DNA of 64,000 nt from Phytophthora hibernalis. Its lineage: Eukaryota; Oomycota; Peronosporomycetes; Peronosporales; Peronosporaceae. Location of the stretch: the NCBI GenBank assembly GCA_012656075.1, contig JAAKBF010000030.1:992001-1056000 (forward strand). The letters run 5' to 3'. Numbering within the stretch: position 1 is the first letter of the stretch; each line of letters begins with the position of its first letter. The notes under the pieces are model-generated. The model was not told the DNA's origin, did no database searches, and saw only the letters and a list, made by a program, of their open reading frames with translations. The position numbers and the translations under genes are program-made. Shown one piece after another: positions 23,301 through 35,018 of this stretch.

Positions 23301-26300
23301 CCAAGACAGATGGTAATTTTGATGATGATGATCGAGCGTTCATCCTCCAACATAGAGCAGTGTGCTGCCACACAGTTGATGGAAGCTCTTGCTTTGCATC
23401 ATCCGATCAAAACGTTGCTGATTAGTGACTCGTCACTTCTGTCTCGGCTAGGAACCTGGCTTAAAAATGACATGCTGAATCTTTTAGCAACAGCAATTAT
23501 TCAACGATTGGCTACACCGAGTAAAAGCAGTTTTGTTGCAGGAAGTAGTGTGTTTGGATTTGCTCCCAACATGCAGCAGCAGCTCGCGCATTTTCTCTTT
23601 ATTGGGCATCCGCCAGCGGCAAAAACAGTTGTGTTTAACGACAACCCCGCATACACGCCTCCTAAACAAAACCCGCTTAATGCGTTTCAACATTCAGCTG
23701 ATCAAAGACAGCAAAGGCTCACCGAGACTGACCTCATCGGCTTGGCCTACGTCAGTTCTGTTGAACTTTGAACTACTTGAAAAGAGTGGGAAACGAATTA
23801 GAGCGTTTCAATATTCTGGCACGCTTCACAATGTCAATGATATCATTGAATACGAATTGCTGATCGATCAGGCTGTGAATGCCATTCGTTGCAGCATGGT
23901 AGTCTGTAACATGTCGGAACATACGGAGAGCACACATTTCATCGAGCTTCCCCTGGTTGGCCCACGTTCGACCCAAAACCATAATGATACCCTGACGATA
24001 CGGTGTCAGGAGGAACCAATAACGAACCTCAAAACCCTACCTCTTGGAATTCTTCCTCGATTGCTTCGCCACGAATATGGAGCATTGAATGCCAAATTAT
24101 TCAATGCCTTATCCGGGATCGTAGCTGAGTTTTGCAAGAACTTTGATCTGTTTTGTGATCCAGTCATCGACTTTCCTTCACAAATCCTAATCGTACTTGG
24201 TACGTCAGTGAACTTCTCTCGGGATAAAAGAATGGACATTGCATGCATGGAGGCCCTGACGACGTGGTTTCCAAGGAACCCCACAATAACCTTTTTCAAG
24301 AAAAGTATTTTTCCGCTGTTGCGCCTTATCCAAGGTCTTCGTCGACTTTCATGTGTCGAGGAATTTATTAGCAGAAACGTCCCGGGCAACGAAGCTGGAG
24401 GAACAATGCGAATTGCTTCTAAACCAACTTCGTTAAACTTTTTGGAGACAATCATTGGGATGATCGCGTCCGTGGACGTTCCTGATCTGACAGCAAACTG
24501 TTTGAACATGATATTTCTCGACTGCACTGATGTACTGCTCTACCTGTGCTCACAGTTTAATTCAGAACAAGATCCGAACGCTACTTTCTTATCGTTAGTA
24601 GCAATTGCAGTTCGGAGTAATGTTGAGCATTGCCAAACATTCCTAACGCAAAACGCGCAGGCTCTACTTCGTTCGGTATTTGATGCTGGAATTGAGCAAT
24701 GTGCGGGACAATCCGAACAACTACACAGTAACTTGCTTTCTTTTGCATCTTTGGTAACTATGAGATTAGCCCGTTGCCCGATTACAAGTCGCAGTGGAAT
24801 GACGAACGGCACGGATAGGCTTGAGATGTTTTCGCGTGTGTCTTTCGAAGTGTTTGCGCGTCACGAATGGTTATTCACTGAGGCGGCAGAAAATCTCATA
24901 CTTGCCTGTGGATTTTTAATGACGGCCTATCAAAGTTTGTTGCTGTTGATGCGGATACGCATGAGGCACAGTGGTTTTCAAGATTATCTACAGATCCGAG
25001 TACTCAAGAAGATAGGCTAACCATCCTGGAAACTCTTCTGATTTTTGGGTCGTTCATCAAGCAATGAAAAGAGTAACATCGATGGCCAAGTAACCTTTGA
25101 CAGCTTTGACCGCTTAGCAGCATGCATCTTGGCTTCTCTCGTGGAAAAATTACCAGGTCGCGGGACATTTGAGCAAACTCTCCTGAAGCTGCTGAACGCA
25201 CGGTCTTCTCGTTCAAATCATGGCAGCCTAAAACACCAACTCGATACCAAGATACTATCTGGGAAGTCTTATGAAGAGCAGTGTTTGCTGGGTTTGAGAA
25301 GGTGCCTTGATTTAACACGGTACGACTTTCAGAGTGAACTAAACGCTCTTCGGCTGACCTACTACTCCAGTATTAGAGCTGGTGTTCGTACCGGCGTAAT
25401 TCCACCCCAGTGTAGTGGTGCATTCCAGCGTTTTGATCGAGAGCACCTCTTGCCAATCGATAAACCACAATGGCATCTCGATGAAATTGGAGGGCATGGC
25501 CGTCGACAATCATTTCTACCTCGTAACAGTGATGAACATCCTACAGGTAGCATGTCTTCAAAGAAGCATTTGCTAGCTGAAGACTCGAACCTGGAGTCGG
25601 AACTCCGTGAGCTGTTGTTGTTCGCGAATGATCACACTGCGTTACTGTCCGTTCTTACATTAAACAGAAAAAGCGATGACCACAGCAATCAGAATCGCTA
25701 CTCGGAACGCTAGAATTCTCGTGTCTTTTCACGCGATGACAAGTATCGCTCTTGACTTTTACGTGGACACGGTGAAGAGACTACAGCACCAGAAGAAACG
25801 TGGTAAGATTAAAACAAACGAGTACTTTGCACAGCATCAAAAACGAGTGAGTGATATTACCAATTTGAGTAGCACCGAACAGACAACTTTCTTGGAATGG
25901 TTGCTACTACTTGAAGAGCTTGCCGGTCTTCTTTGCTCAGGACTGCATGAGCTTGATGCGTCTTACTACACAGAGATCGCGCGCCAATTTCGCTCTCTTA
26001 TTGTAGACTTGCCGGTGTTTCTGCGAAAAGTGGAGCGCGCTGGTACCCATTCACGACAGCAAGCGCTGTTGCTTTTCCTGGATAACCTTCACCGCTTGCT
26101 AAAGCGGGCCACAAATCGAAACGAGTTGAGAGTAGTTGCAGCAAGTGGAACGGGTGTCGTTGATCAAACGAAAAGAGTTCGAGAGCGTCTAAGACGTTTA
26201 GACTCCCAGATAGCCGCCTCGTTGGGTATCCTTTTAGAGACACCCGAAGGAATGCAAAATCTTTCAAGAGCACTCATCGCTATGACCTACATGTGGCGAC

Positions 26301-29291
26301 GGATGATGGGGGCTACTTCACTGGATAAAGCTATGGCGACCTCGAAGGAATTGCCCAGTCTTCTCAAAAGATCAAGGAGAAACTAATTGGGATTTTCCAG
26401 GCTCTCCGTCGTCCCAAGAAAATATTGCGAGCAGTGTTTCTGATTGTATTTAGGTTTGGGATGAAACAGCAGAATGCAAAATCAAAGCGATTCGACAGTC
26501 CATCAGCTCATCAGAGCTTACGCTTCGACACAAATTCTGGAAATACTGATCAATCTCAAAATGGCAGCGTGCGAGACCCAGCTTCCCGGGATCTTTGAAC
26601 TATGACAAGTTGATATCCCCTCTTCCTTTCAGCTCGCTCGAATTGGCATTGGATCATTTTGGCTGGGAATCGCTGAGTGCAAAGCGAACAAAACAGCTTT
26701 TACAACTTGCAGCGGACAAGAATACTATAACGGAAGTGCTAAGTGCGGCGCTCGGTATTAGCGAAGAATCTGTGGATAGACTTTCCGTGTTTGAGTTGGC
26801 CGAACATTTTCACAATCTCGACGTAGCAAAAACGATGCCTGACGTTCTTGGTCAACTTGAAGCATTGACTTTCGAGGATGAGATGGCCTTCACAAATCTA
26901 CCCATGGTGGTTCACGATAAAATGGAAATGAGTCTGTGGCGCTTGATGGTGCGTCCTATTCAGCGTATAAGGCTGTTTCACTTATATCAACAAGTACAGC
27001 GTTTTGTGATGGGCGACCATGTCAGACGTCAACGTTTGCTAGAAGATTATCGTCAAACCTCGCCACAGAAACCAACACTTTTGAGTGAATCGACGAGTAG
27101 GTTAAAAGTTGGCGCAGAGATACTGACAGAAAATTTTAAGAGCCGTAACGATGTTTCTCGTTCCAGGCTCTTCCTTGGATCGCAAGAAAACCGAATTGTT
27201 GCTGATCAAGGAAAACAGGAAGAGCCTTTGTTGTCCGTACAAGCTGCTGGAGTATCAATATCAGCTGCGAAAGTGGTTATTTCTCAATCTGCACTAAACC
27301 TTTGTGATGGCATATTAAATCGTGACCCTCTTTCCGACGCCGCCGCAATGAGACTTCTTCGTAAGAAGAACGAATCCCTAGCTGGGAGACACAATCCGTG
27401 GCGGCTATGGAGTTGGTTAACACAATCACAACGACTTGCGCAGTATCGGACTGAACGGCAACGCAACGCTGCAGATTGGGCTCTGCGCATCGTGATTTCA
27501 CTCGCTGCACGACTAGTGCTGATGATCGCGTTTTGGCGTCAAGAAGAACTGCGTGCTGATTTAAAGGACCCTATCATGGCACAGGCATTCGACGATCTTC
27601 ATGCACGCGACGAATACTATCGTTTGTATCACGCTAAGAAAGGGCTCGGAGAGCTTTTTCGAGTATGGATGCCATCCAGTGGTAGGCTGGGTCTTCTTCT
27701 GTGGCAAGAGCGGCGATATGCACTTGGCGGGACACTTTTGAGTGTCGTAATGGCGCTGTGGCTGCCAAAACTGGTCTTTCAGAACGCATCTAGTGACGAT
27801 CTGGCATCTACTACATCCTCAGAGCGTAACACCTTTATGACGCGAATCGTGTACGGCTATGGCATCGCTATCTTCATACTATCCGTTGTGTCTATAGCTC
27901 TGATCGCACGCAGTACGTTTACAAGTTGTGTGATACTACACTGTATATGCTCGAGCTTTCTAACTTGTAACTCGTGTATGTGTCTCCAGACCGCTTCGTT
28001 TTGTTAGAGCAAAGTCGACTACGTCTCCGACCGCTATCGCGTTACTACCAAAACACACTAGCGGGGGCCGCTATTGCTGTGGAGCTTGTACAACTCAATT
28101 CCCTAGCATTTGATCCCGCTGTTGATTGGGATGAAACAGACGAGTTACCAGGTTTCATCCAGTGGCTTGGACGTCAGGGTATCACAACGTTTGGGGTCTC
28201 GTCAGCTTCAGAATTTCGGGCGTTGGGTATTCTGCTGTTGTTGATTTCATGGTTTTTACTGCTGAAATGTGCAAACAAATTCCGAGACACGAGCGTCCTG
28301 CTACATCGCGTGTTGACAAAAGATCTACCTGCACTCGTTAACGGATTCTTCTACATGGGAACGATATCGGCCTTCTTTTCCTTCTTGGCCTGTGTTGATT
28401 GCTCCAACCAGCACAATTCAACCGTCAAGAAGTGCATGTCTGCTCCTCAGTCGCCGCCATTTCTAATCGCTCACCCGAGTATTATTTGCTGGGCGCCTGC
28501 ACACCAATGGTATGCACTGCTCGGACTCTGGGGTATAACCTTCTTCCTGCCTATCGGTTTGCTGGCGCATGGTATGAGTCAAGTTTTATTCCAACGCGAG
28601 ACGGTGGACATCAAGTATGCTCCTGTTCTACTGCTTGTGACACAGCTGGTGAAGGCTGTTGCCGCCACGGCACAGGCCTTCTTTCCATTTGAGCCATTGA
28701 TACTTGCATCACTCGGCTTCATTGGCAACGGAGTTCTTTTGGTGCTCACTTTGGCCATGCATAGTTGTTCTCTCTGGTACATCAAGTATATCAAGTGTAG
28801 CGTATATGCGGCGTCGTGTTGGGCTTCACTTGGTGCTATCCATCGTCTGCACAACGCTGGTCAAAGCAGCACTCGGTCGTTGAATATGATCTACTTCGGA
28901 TGGCTTAGCATTGACTCACCACTGCTACAGCCATTTTACTGCGGGTTTGGCGTCGTGCTCGAGCTAAAAAGCGAGAGGCCAAACTTCGATTCGCAGCTCA
29001 GCAGCATTTGCTGAATATTGGCACTTCAACCGGAACACTTGGTGCAGTTGGGCATAAATTCATGAAGGCGGCTAAAAACACTCGCAAGACGAGTTAACTC
29101 GAGCTGCCTTCGTCTCCAACGCAACCAAACTGAGTGCTTCCGCTCCACCTCCAACGTTAACGGAATTTATGGCAAAAGCTAAGGAAGTGAGGCCCACCAA
29201 CGAACGTGCTGCCGCACATAGTGTTTTGTTCATGCAGAACGCACGAACTCTAGCTACGAAGCTGCAAGAAGGACTGCGGAGACGGCGGTAG
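8369..29291 (+). CDS. Giant multi-exon protein: long helical region plus C-terminal membrane domain
   Basis: I read this as one gene of about 6,700 codons, from MSAEGGWTTDPVLTEKLP to a stop at 29289-29291. Thirteen introns fit: 9347-9404, 10230-10293, 10729-10790, 11882-11953, 12131-12189, 12999-13066, 13355-13412, 13848-13912, 14030-14098, 14442-14527, 14594-14666, 18420-18498 and 27913-27989. About 25 further breaks are single-base slips, mostly in homopolymers (for example T5 at 9898, A5 at 10973, G4 near 17090, G3 near 26585). Correcting each one joins the flanking frames without a gap, including across 26386-26595 where two genes might otherwise be called. Most of the protein is Leu-rich amphipathic helices like HEAT/ARM solenoids. 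The last ~600 residues carry eight or nine membrane spans. I see no catalytic motif, signal peptide or ion-channel pore signature. Family not recognised; it could still be two or more genes. Confidence 0.6.
27480..28860 (+). other. C-terminal multi-pass membrane domain of the giant protein
   Basis: Hydrophobic segments in order: IVISLAARLVLMIAFW (about 27490), LGGTLLSVVMALWLPKLVF (27720), VYGYGIAIFILSVVSIALIA (27850), ALGILLLLISWFLLLKCA (28220), GFFYMGTISAFFSFLACV (28335), ALLGLWGITFFLPIGLLAH (28515), APVLLLVTQLVKAVAATA (28618), LILASLGFIGNGVLLVLTLA (28700) and a weaker one near 28800. A Cys-containing loop with CW..AHQWYA lies between spans five and six. After the last span comes a basic, probably cytoplasmic tail (RRARAKKREAKLRFAAQQ) reaching 29288. 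An intron at 27913-27989 splits the domain after the third span. Confidence 0.65.
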
Positions 29292-29978
29292 ACTTGCAAT
29301 GGCAAAACACAACAGTGAAGTCACTATTACTTCGTACCCAGCTTTATTGTTTGCTGTCCCGATTCTTGTGCAATTGACGCCTACGAGATATCTCCGCTAT
29401 TAATACCGAGCACTGTCATTCAGAGTTTCCTTGTTCGTGATTGTTGGCAAGTGCGTGCAGCTAATTCTAGTTTTGCCAGCGTTTCATATGATGCATGTCT
29501 TCGTCAGCAACCAAAGTATACTGGAAATAACGAACGCACAATTTGTGTCATTAAACTCATTTGGTCGGCGTCCTCTGTCCATGAGAACGTTGTCTCCAAG
29601 CAAACACAAACCAAAACATTTTTGCAGCATGCAGCATCAGCGCTCGACAGAATTAGATTGCCGGAAGCAACTGTAATACTTAACCCTCCATTCACCAATG
29701 TCGGGTATCAAAAACTCAATTACCGCAGAGGCACTGGAGTAGCTCGCATATCTCAGCACGACGATCTTCAGGGTTTGTTTCCAATGCACCCTCAACTTCA
29801 CGGAGGGCATTGGTGGTAGCTTTCGTTTCAATAGGTTACGGTTGCCGCACGTAGTACTACAGTAATCTTGATGCGAACTTCCTAGAGCGGTGTGAATGAA
29901 TCCTATCAACTACTGCTTATATACATGGACAGCTCTGCAGATTGAACGATTCGATATCTACACCTCCTATGGACAACA
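29292..29978. other. Intergenic between convergent genes, no gene seen
   Basis: The giant gene (plus) and the first hydrolase (minus) run towards each other here. Only short open frames without coding character are present, and no repeat or RNA gene was recognised. Confidence 0.55.
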
Positions 29979-30978
29979 TCACGATTTAGCGGCATGCAGT
30001 TCAGGGAAGCGGCCCTGCAGCCATCGACAGAGGAACGCGAAGACCTCATCTCGCTCTGGGTCTTCGAAGACGCTGTGGAAGACTCCATCGAAGACTTTGA
30101 ACTCCTTGTCGGCGTTGGCGAGTTTGTCGTAGAACTTTCTCGTGACACCTTGATCGGCGATGTGGTCTTCCGAGCCAACGATGAAGAGCACGCTCAGTGC
30201 ACAGAAACCACTTCCTGCCTGCTGAATGCTCTTGTCTCGCGTGAGTCGGTTCATTGCATGAAGTGTCTGCTGCATTGTCCTCGCAGTGATGTCGCTCTTG
30301 GTCGCCAATGAGTCGGCCTTGAAGTCTTCTAGGGTGCCGGGGTCTCGCCACAGAAGTTCGTAGTCGACTCCAGGCACAAGACGCACTCGAGGCAACACCA
30401 GTGCGAGTGGCTGAATGAACACAGCCTGCACCTTCCAGAGCGTCGACATCTCCATGCCGACGGTGGCGCCGGCCCAAAAAGCGGCGTAGAACTTGTGTCG
30501 GCCGGACAGCACAACGTGAAGTCCTACAAGAGACCCGAACGATGTGCCGGAGATGACCATGGGTTGGTTCGAGAGTCCGGTCTGAGGGAAGATGGTGTTC
30601 TTGACGAATGTGATGTAAGCGTTCGTGTCCTCCACGAGCTGCTTGAAGCTACGAACGTGGCCCCGTGTTTTGTGTGCGTCGCAGTCGCTGGCTCCGTGGT
30701 TCACAAGGTCGTACGTGATGACTCCGAAACCTTCTTCACACAACCGCTCGTACAGCGGAATGTATCGTCGACAGTGATCTCCGGCACCGTGCAGATACAG
30801 CACCACTCCACGCAGCGCGCTTGGACGGAGGGTAGAGCGAGAAGTAGAAGAGCGATTGACCGCGCAGGTTCTGGAACCGGCCTTCAAAGTGGCGCAGACC
30901 CGGCGGCACGTGCACGCCAAATGAACTACTGCTGTGCGAGCCCGAAGACGACGACGATGCCCACGTTGCAGTCGCCAT
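29979..30978 (-). CDS. Alpha/beta-hydrolase, monoacylglycerol-lipase-like, short form (copy 1)
   Basis: The start is MATATWASSSSSGSHSSSS at 30978, followed by the family entry motif LRHFEGRFQNLRGQSLFYFS. One slip near 30825 moves to the frame with LRGVVLYLHGAGDHCRRY (oxyanion-hole HG). Then come VITYDLVNHGASD, the nucleophile elbow VISGTSFGSL (Ser of GTSFG), the acid GSEDHIADQG and the His in FDGVFHSVFEDPE, so the triad is complete. About 333 residues. The family hydrolyses mono-acyl lipid esters or small esters; the substrate here is unknown. No signal peptide or membrane span is seen. It is head to head with copy 2, which shares the FWAGATVGMEMST block, so both form a short subgroup. Confidence 0.88.
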
Positions 30979-31710
30979 GGCACCTCAATGCAGAGCTAGC
31001 AAGACACGAAGTGGTGATGATGTCCACCCTTGAGGCGGACCAGCGAATGACAACCTAGTGAACACGAGCGAGTCGGTTCCAAGTCGAACGCGCCTTTGGT
31101 GGAGACTCAACGAATGCGTTGTCCAGCAGGAGCTGAATGCTACGCACCATCATCAAGGAGGCTCGCTCTCTGCACTGCACGTCGCGTTGTCGGAGGATTA
31201 GTCAGAAGCTGGGAGCGCTCCTGTCGTAAGCTTTCGCGCCGACCGGTTGATGTCGACAGCTTCTGACGTTGTCAACTTGACGCGCTGAACCGGTATTATG
31301 GATACGAGATGGAGACCGATGACCACGCACCGGAGCACCAGCATGAATGGAATCATGACACTCGAACTCTGAAAGTCTCCGCTAAAGATCGGCCACTTCA
31401 ACCTAATGTGTGGTTGTCGTTAAACACGCAGTCACAGAGTTGCCAAACCCTGCCAGCTGGGGTGCTCAGTGCAAGACCGAAGGTGCTGCAACGCGTGACG
31501 AGTTAGCTTGCATTGAAATCACCGACGGCTCCAAAGGTTGTTGCTCATGTTTGCCTGCGCATTCGGTCGTGAGCAAGTGCCGTACCGACACTCAATGTGA
31601 CGACCCCGGTCTCGCGGCGAGCCGACAACCAGGTTAGAGCTTTGGCCCGTTTGTAGTCTTCATGTCCCCGCGGCGACCGCCACCGCCTCACTTCCGATTC
31701 GCGCCGCGCC
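30979..31710. promoter_or_regulatory. Shared intergenic region between two divergent hydrolase genes
   Basis: About 730 bp lie between the divergent start codons of hydrolase copies 1 and 2. An initiator-like site serves the plus-strand gene at 31688-31694; no equally good match was seen for the minus-strand gene. No gene was found inside. The layout allows shared control but does not show it. Confidence 0.45.
31688..31694 (+). promoter_or_regulatory. Putative initiator of hydrolase copy 2
   Basis: TCACTTC fits YCAYTYY and is followed by CGATTC, a partial flanking element. It lies 17 nt upstream of the ATG at 31711. Confidence 0.45.
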
Positions 31711-32674
31711 ATGAACGACTCGACGTCTCCGACCTGTATCTCCTACGCGGTGATCTTGCCGCCCTCGCTGCAGCATTTCGAGGGTCGGTTCACCAACGCG
31801 CGCAACCAACAGCTCTTCTACTTCGCGCTCTTCCCACCGGAAGACCGGACGCTGCGTGGCGTCGTGCTGTTCCTGCACGGCTCGGGCGATCATTGCCGAC
31901 GATACGTTTTCCTGTACGAACGACTGTGCGAGGCGGGTTTCGGCGTGATCGCCTACGACATGGTCAACCACGGCGCGAGCCACTGCGACTCGGCCGGAAC
32001 GCGCGGACACGTGCGCAGCTTCCGCCATTTAGTCGAGGACACCAACGTCTTCGTCACGTTCGCGAAGAAAGCCATCTTCTCTCAGATTGAAGGGCTTCAA
32101 TGCAAACCTACAGACAACACGACACCTCCGCCGATGATCATTTCAGGTACCTCGTTCGGTGCGCTACTGGGTATGCACACGGTGCTGTCAGGGTGTCACG
32201 AGTTCCAGGCAGCGTTTTGGGGTGGAGCTATCGTCGGGATGGAGATGTCGACGGCGAGAGCGACGGTGATTCAGGCACTCTCGATGCTGGTGCCGACGGT
32301 GCGTCTTGTGGCGCCACTCGACTACGAGATGCTGTGGAGGGATCCTGCCTACTTGGAGGACTTCAAAGCCGACGCGCTAGCAACAACAGACGATATCACA
32401 GTGAGGACGGTACAGCAGACGATGAGCGCGATGAATAGGTTGACGCGCAGCAAGCGGATCGAGCAACCGGGCAGCAAGTTTTGTGCGATGCGGATGCTGT
32501 TCCTCTCGGGGTCGAAGACCATATCGCCGATCAAGGCGTGACTAGGCAGTTATTTGACCGACTGGCCAACGCAGGCAAAGAGTTCAAGGTGTTCGATGGC
32601 GTGTTCCACTCCGTCTTCGAAGACCCGAGAGCGATGAAGTAGTGGCGTACGTACTTCGGTGGCTGTGCCGGTGA
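31711..32674 (+). CDS. Alpha/beta-hydrolase, monoacylglycerol-lipase-like, short form (copy 2)
   Basis: The start is MNDSTSPTCISYAVILPP, then LQHFEGRFTNARNQQLFYFA. Landmarks in order: LFLHGSGDHCRRY (oxyanion hole), VIAYDMVNHGASHCD, IISGTSFGALLGMH (nucleophile Ser), VEDHIADQG (acid) and FDGVFHSVFEDP (His). Two slips occur: one near 32512, where an extra G restores EDHIADQGVTRQLFDRL, and one near 32632, after which the frame ends at TGA 32672-32674. Predicted length about 320 residues. Closest relative in the window is copy 1 (same FWGGAIVGMEMST and MNRLTRSK blocks). There is no N-terminal extension. It is probably a cytosolic lipid or ester hydrolase; substrate unknown. Confidence 0.87.
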
Positions 32675-33554
32675 CGGCGTAGGGTAGTAGGAAATTGCCA
32701 AAGAATCGGGTGATGAATAGGAAATGATTTCGAAGTACTGCGAACATCGGAGTAAAACTAAAAATGCACTTGATACGAACGAAGTGGGCGTTCTTGCAAA
32801 CGATGATTGATCCTCGACTATTTAGCCCCCGTACAAGTATGAATACGGTACGGCTCGGTAGATCTCAAAAAGTGAAGCGTCGTTGCCTGCTGCAGTAGCT
32901 GGTCCGGCCTGGATGTTTGCACAATTGCAGCTCTCCAGTTAATATTGGCAACCTGCAATTTGCAAGTGAGCCTCACTTTGAGGCGCTGCGCAGCTCGGCA
33001 CTGCCATGCACATGTAGAGGAGATCAAGGGAAGGAATCAAATCTGCCTCGAATCCATGCAGACCAGCGGGATCTTCCCCATCGAAACGATTCGACTCGAA
33101 TTTCACAATTCGATGGCCAGGATGCGGGCTTCAGGCAGTCTGCAGTGACTGCCGTGACTGTAACTTGATGGTTGTCCGTATGTACAGCCAGTTGACTCAT
33201 GCCCCTTGTCGAAAAGTGACCCATGGCTTACATTCAGGGCCACCCTGCCAGCACTGCAGCACTCCAGCCAGCGCCGAGCTCCCATGCCTTCAATCAACCC
33301 ACGCCCACGACGAGGTGTTTGGCATCGACGATGCCAAACGCGCACTGTCAAATCGCTTGCGCCTTTGAGAGGCATCCCACCATCGCAACGTCTGATCTCG
33401 CGTAGCCGGGGATATGCACCGGGAGCTCCGACAATATGGCTGCTCGAGGTCTGCATCATCCACGGCACTTTGCGTTTGCCCACCGACAAGCGGAGAAACC
33501 TTCCCGGTAGAGCAAACTCGAGCTTGCTTTGACGTGGGAGTCATTCGTGAAAAA
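32675..33554. other. Intergenic, no gene seen
   Basis: Only overlapping short frames in both directions are present, none with recognisable content. An Inr-like TTTCACAATTCG occurs near 33101, but it is more than 400 nt from the next start codon, so I do not assign it. Confidence 0.5.
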
Positions 33555-34797
33555 ATGGTCAACTGCAGAGGCCAACCCGTTCCGACAGTACGTCGCGACG
33601 GCCACGCCACGCTCGACAAGCGGCAGACGGAAACGAGGCACATACGTCCGCAAGTCTCTTCAAAGAAACTCGAGTCGGGACCGGGCCCTGCTTCAGTTGT
33701 TGCCATGGCGTTGGCGTCGGCATCACCCGCCGATCTGTCGTCTCTGACGGCGTCGAAAGCTTCGACGTGCAAAACTTCGTCATCCATGGGGAGCTCACGA
33801 CTGCAGCACATTCCGCCGTATCTCCGTCCGTACGAGGGCAGGTTCCAGAACCGACGAGGCCAATCGCTCTACTACTTGGCGCTGTTCCCGCCCGAGCAGA
33901 TGCCTATGCGCGGCGTGGTGCTGTGTTTGCACGGTATCGGAGACCACTGCCGACGGTACATTCCGCTGTACGAACGACTGTGCGAAGAAGGCTTCGGCGT
34001 GCTTTCGTACGACCTGTTGAACCACGGTTCAGTGACTACGACGCGCACAACACTCGAGCTCACATCAGCAATTTCCGATACCTCGTGGACGACACCAACG
34101 CCTTCGTCACCTTCGCCAAGAAGTCCATCTACAAGGACGCACTTCGGTACTGGCGCGAACACCACCACCCTTACCACCCGCACGGCCGCATGAAAGATCG
34201 AGTCGTGACTCCAGAGCTCCGCTTATCATTGCAGGCACCTCATTTGGCTCGTTGATCGGACTCCACACTGTTCTCTCCGGGCGACACAAGTTCCACGCAG
34301 GTGTATGGGCGTCACCAACCATCGGCGTGACTTGGACGCCGTTACTGTGGGCTGAGTCGAAACTCGCCATCCCGCTAGCGACACTGTTCCCTAGGGCGAA
34401 GGTCGTCCCTGCCGTGCAGCATGAACTGTTGTGTCGAGACCCAGGGTTCCTCAAAGACTTCGAGGCGGATCCGCTAACTAGTATGGACATGATGACGACC
34501 CGCAGTGGACACGAGTCCTTGCAGGCCATGATTCGACTTCAAGACGATGAGCGAGTTTCCAATCCGGATAGCGCCTTCTGTGCAGTACCGATGCTCTTTC
34601 TCGCAGGGTCAGCCGACGGAATCGCCGATCAGCAAGCGGCTATCAAGTTCTTCGCCTCAATGGGGAACTTGGACAAGGACTTCAAACTGTTCGATGGACT
34701 CTTTCACCTTGTGTATGAAGACCCCGAAAAGGAGGACGTGCTTCAATACCTCGCACAGTGGTTGGGACAAAGATTCCCCGTTGAAACGCGGCACTGA
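33555..34797 (+). CDS. Alpha/beta-hydrolase, long-form subgroup (copy 3)
   Basis: The start is chosen at 33555 (MVNCRGQPVPTVRRDG) because two other paralogs begin M-x-NCR. About 85 polar residues precede LRPYEGRFQNRRGQSLYYLA. Catalytic landmarks: LCLHGIGDHCRRY, VLSYDLLNHG, IIAGTSFGSLIGLH (nucleophile), AGSADGIADQQAA (acid) and FDGLFHLVYEDPEKED (His). A block absent from copies 1 and 2 (DALRYWREHHHPYHPHGR) defines the long subgroup. Two slips are seen, near 34029 (restoring SSDYDAHNTRAHISNF) and near 34220 (restoring ELPLIIAGTSFG). About 414 residues. Presumed lipid or ester hydrolase; substrate unknown. Confidence 0.87.
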
Positions 34798-34988
34798 TAA
34801 GCAGCACGCAACATCGAAACAGTACAATAATAATAAGGAGGTGGATAAAGTCACACAGTGGGTGCAGCGTAATTTAAAAATAAAACCGAAACAATTTTTT
34901 TCCGAGCACGCATTAAATTTCCCTATATTTGAAAATAGAGAAACGCTTCCTCTCCCCCTCTCCCCCTCCCCGGCCGTCTCTCAACCTT

Positions 34989-34995
34989 TCATTTC
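34989..34995 (+). promoter_or_regulatory. Putative initiator of the MULE transposase gene
   Basis: TCATTTC followed by GAAAT lies 24 nt upstream of the ATG at 35019, after a C/T-rich tract (34947-34983). It fits the oomycete initiator with a partial flanking element. Confidence 0.45.
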
Positions 34996-35018
34996 GAAAT
35001 CCACCGAAAATACGAAGC

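Noticed and set aside
8369..26386. Nucleoporin of the Nup188/Nup205 type
   Set aside because: The helical look fits, but the length is about three times that family's, and it runs on into a membrane domain.
26595..29291. Separate membrane-protein gene starting near 26595
   Set aside because: No ATG opens the frame there; adding one G in the G-run near 26585 joins it directly to the preceding coding frame.
8369..29291. Inositol-trisphosphate/ryanodine receptor
   Set aside because: Size and C-terminal membrane spans suggested it, but I saw no MIR-like start and no selectivity-filter motif between the last spans.
8369..29291. Pseudogene call for the giant gene
   Set aside because: The slips sit mostly in homopolymers and occur at similar density in conserved genes such as Aquarius; coding character stays strong throughout.
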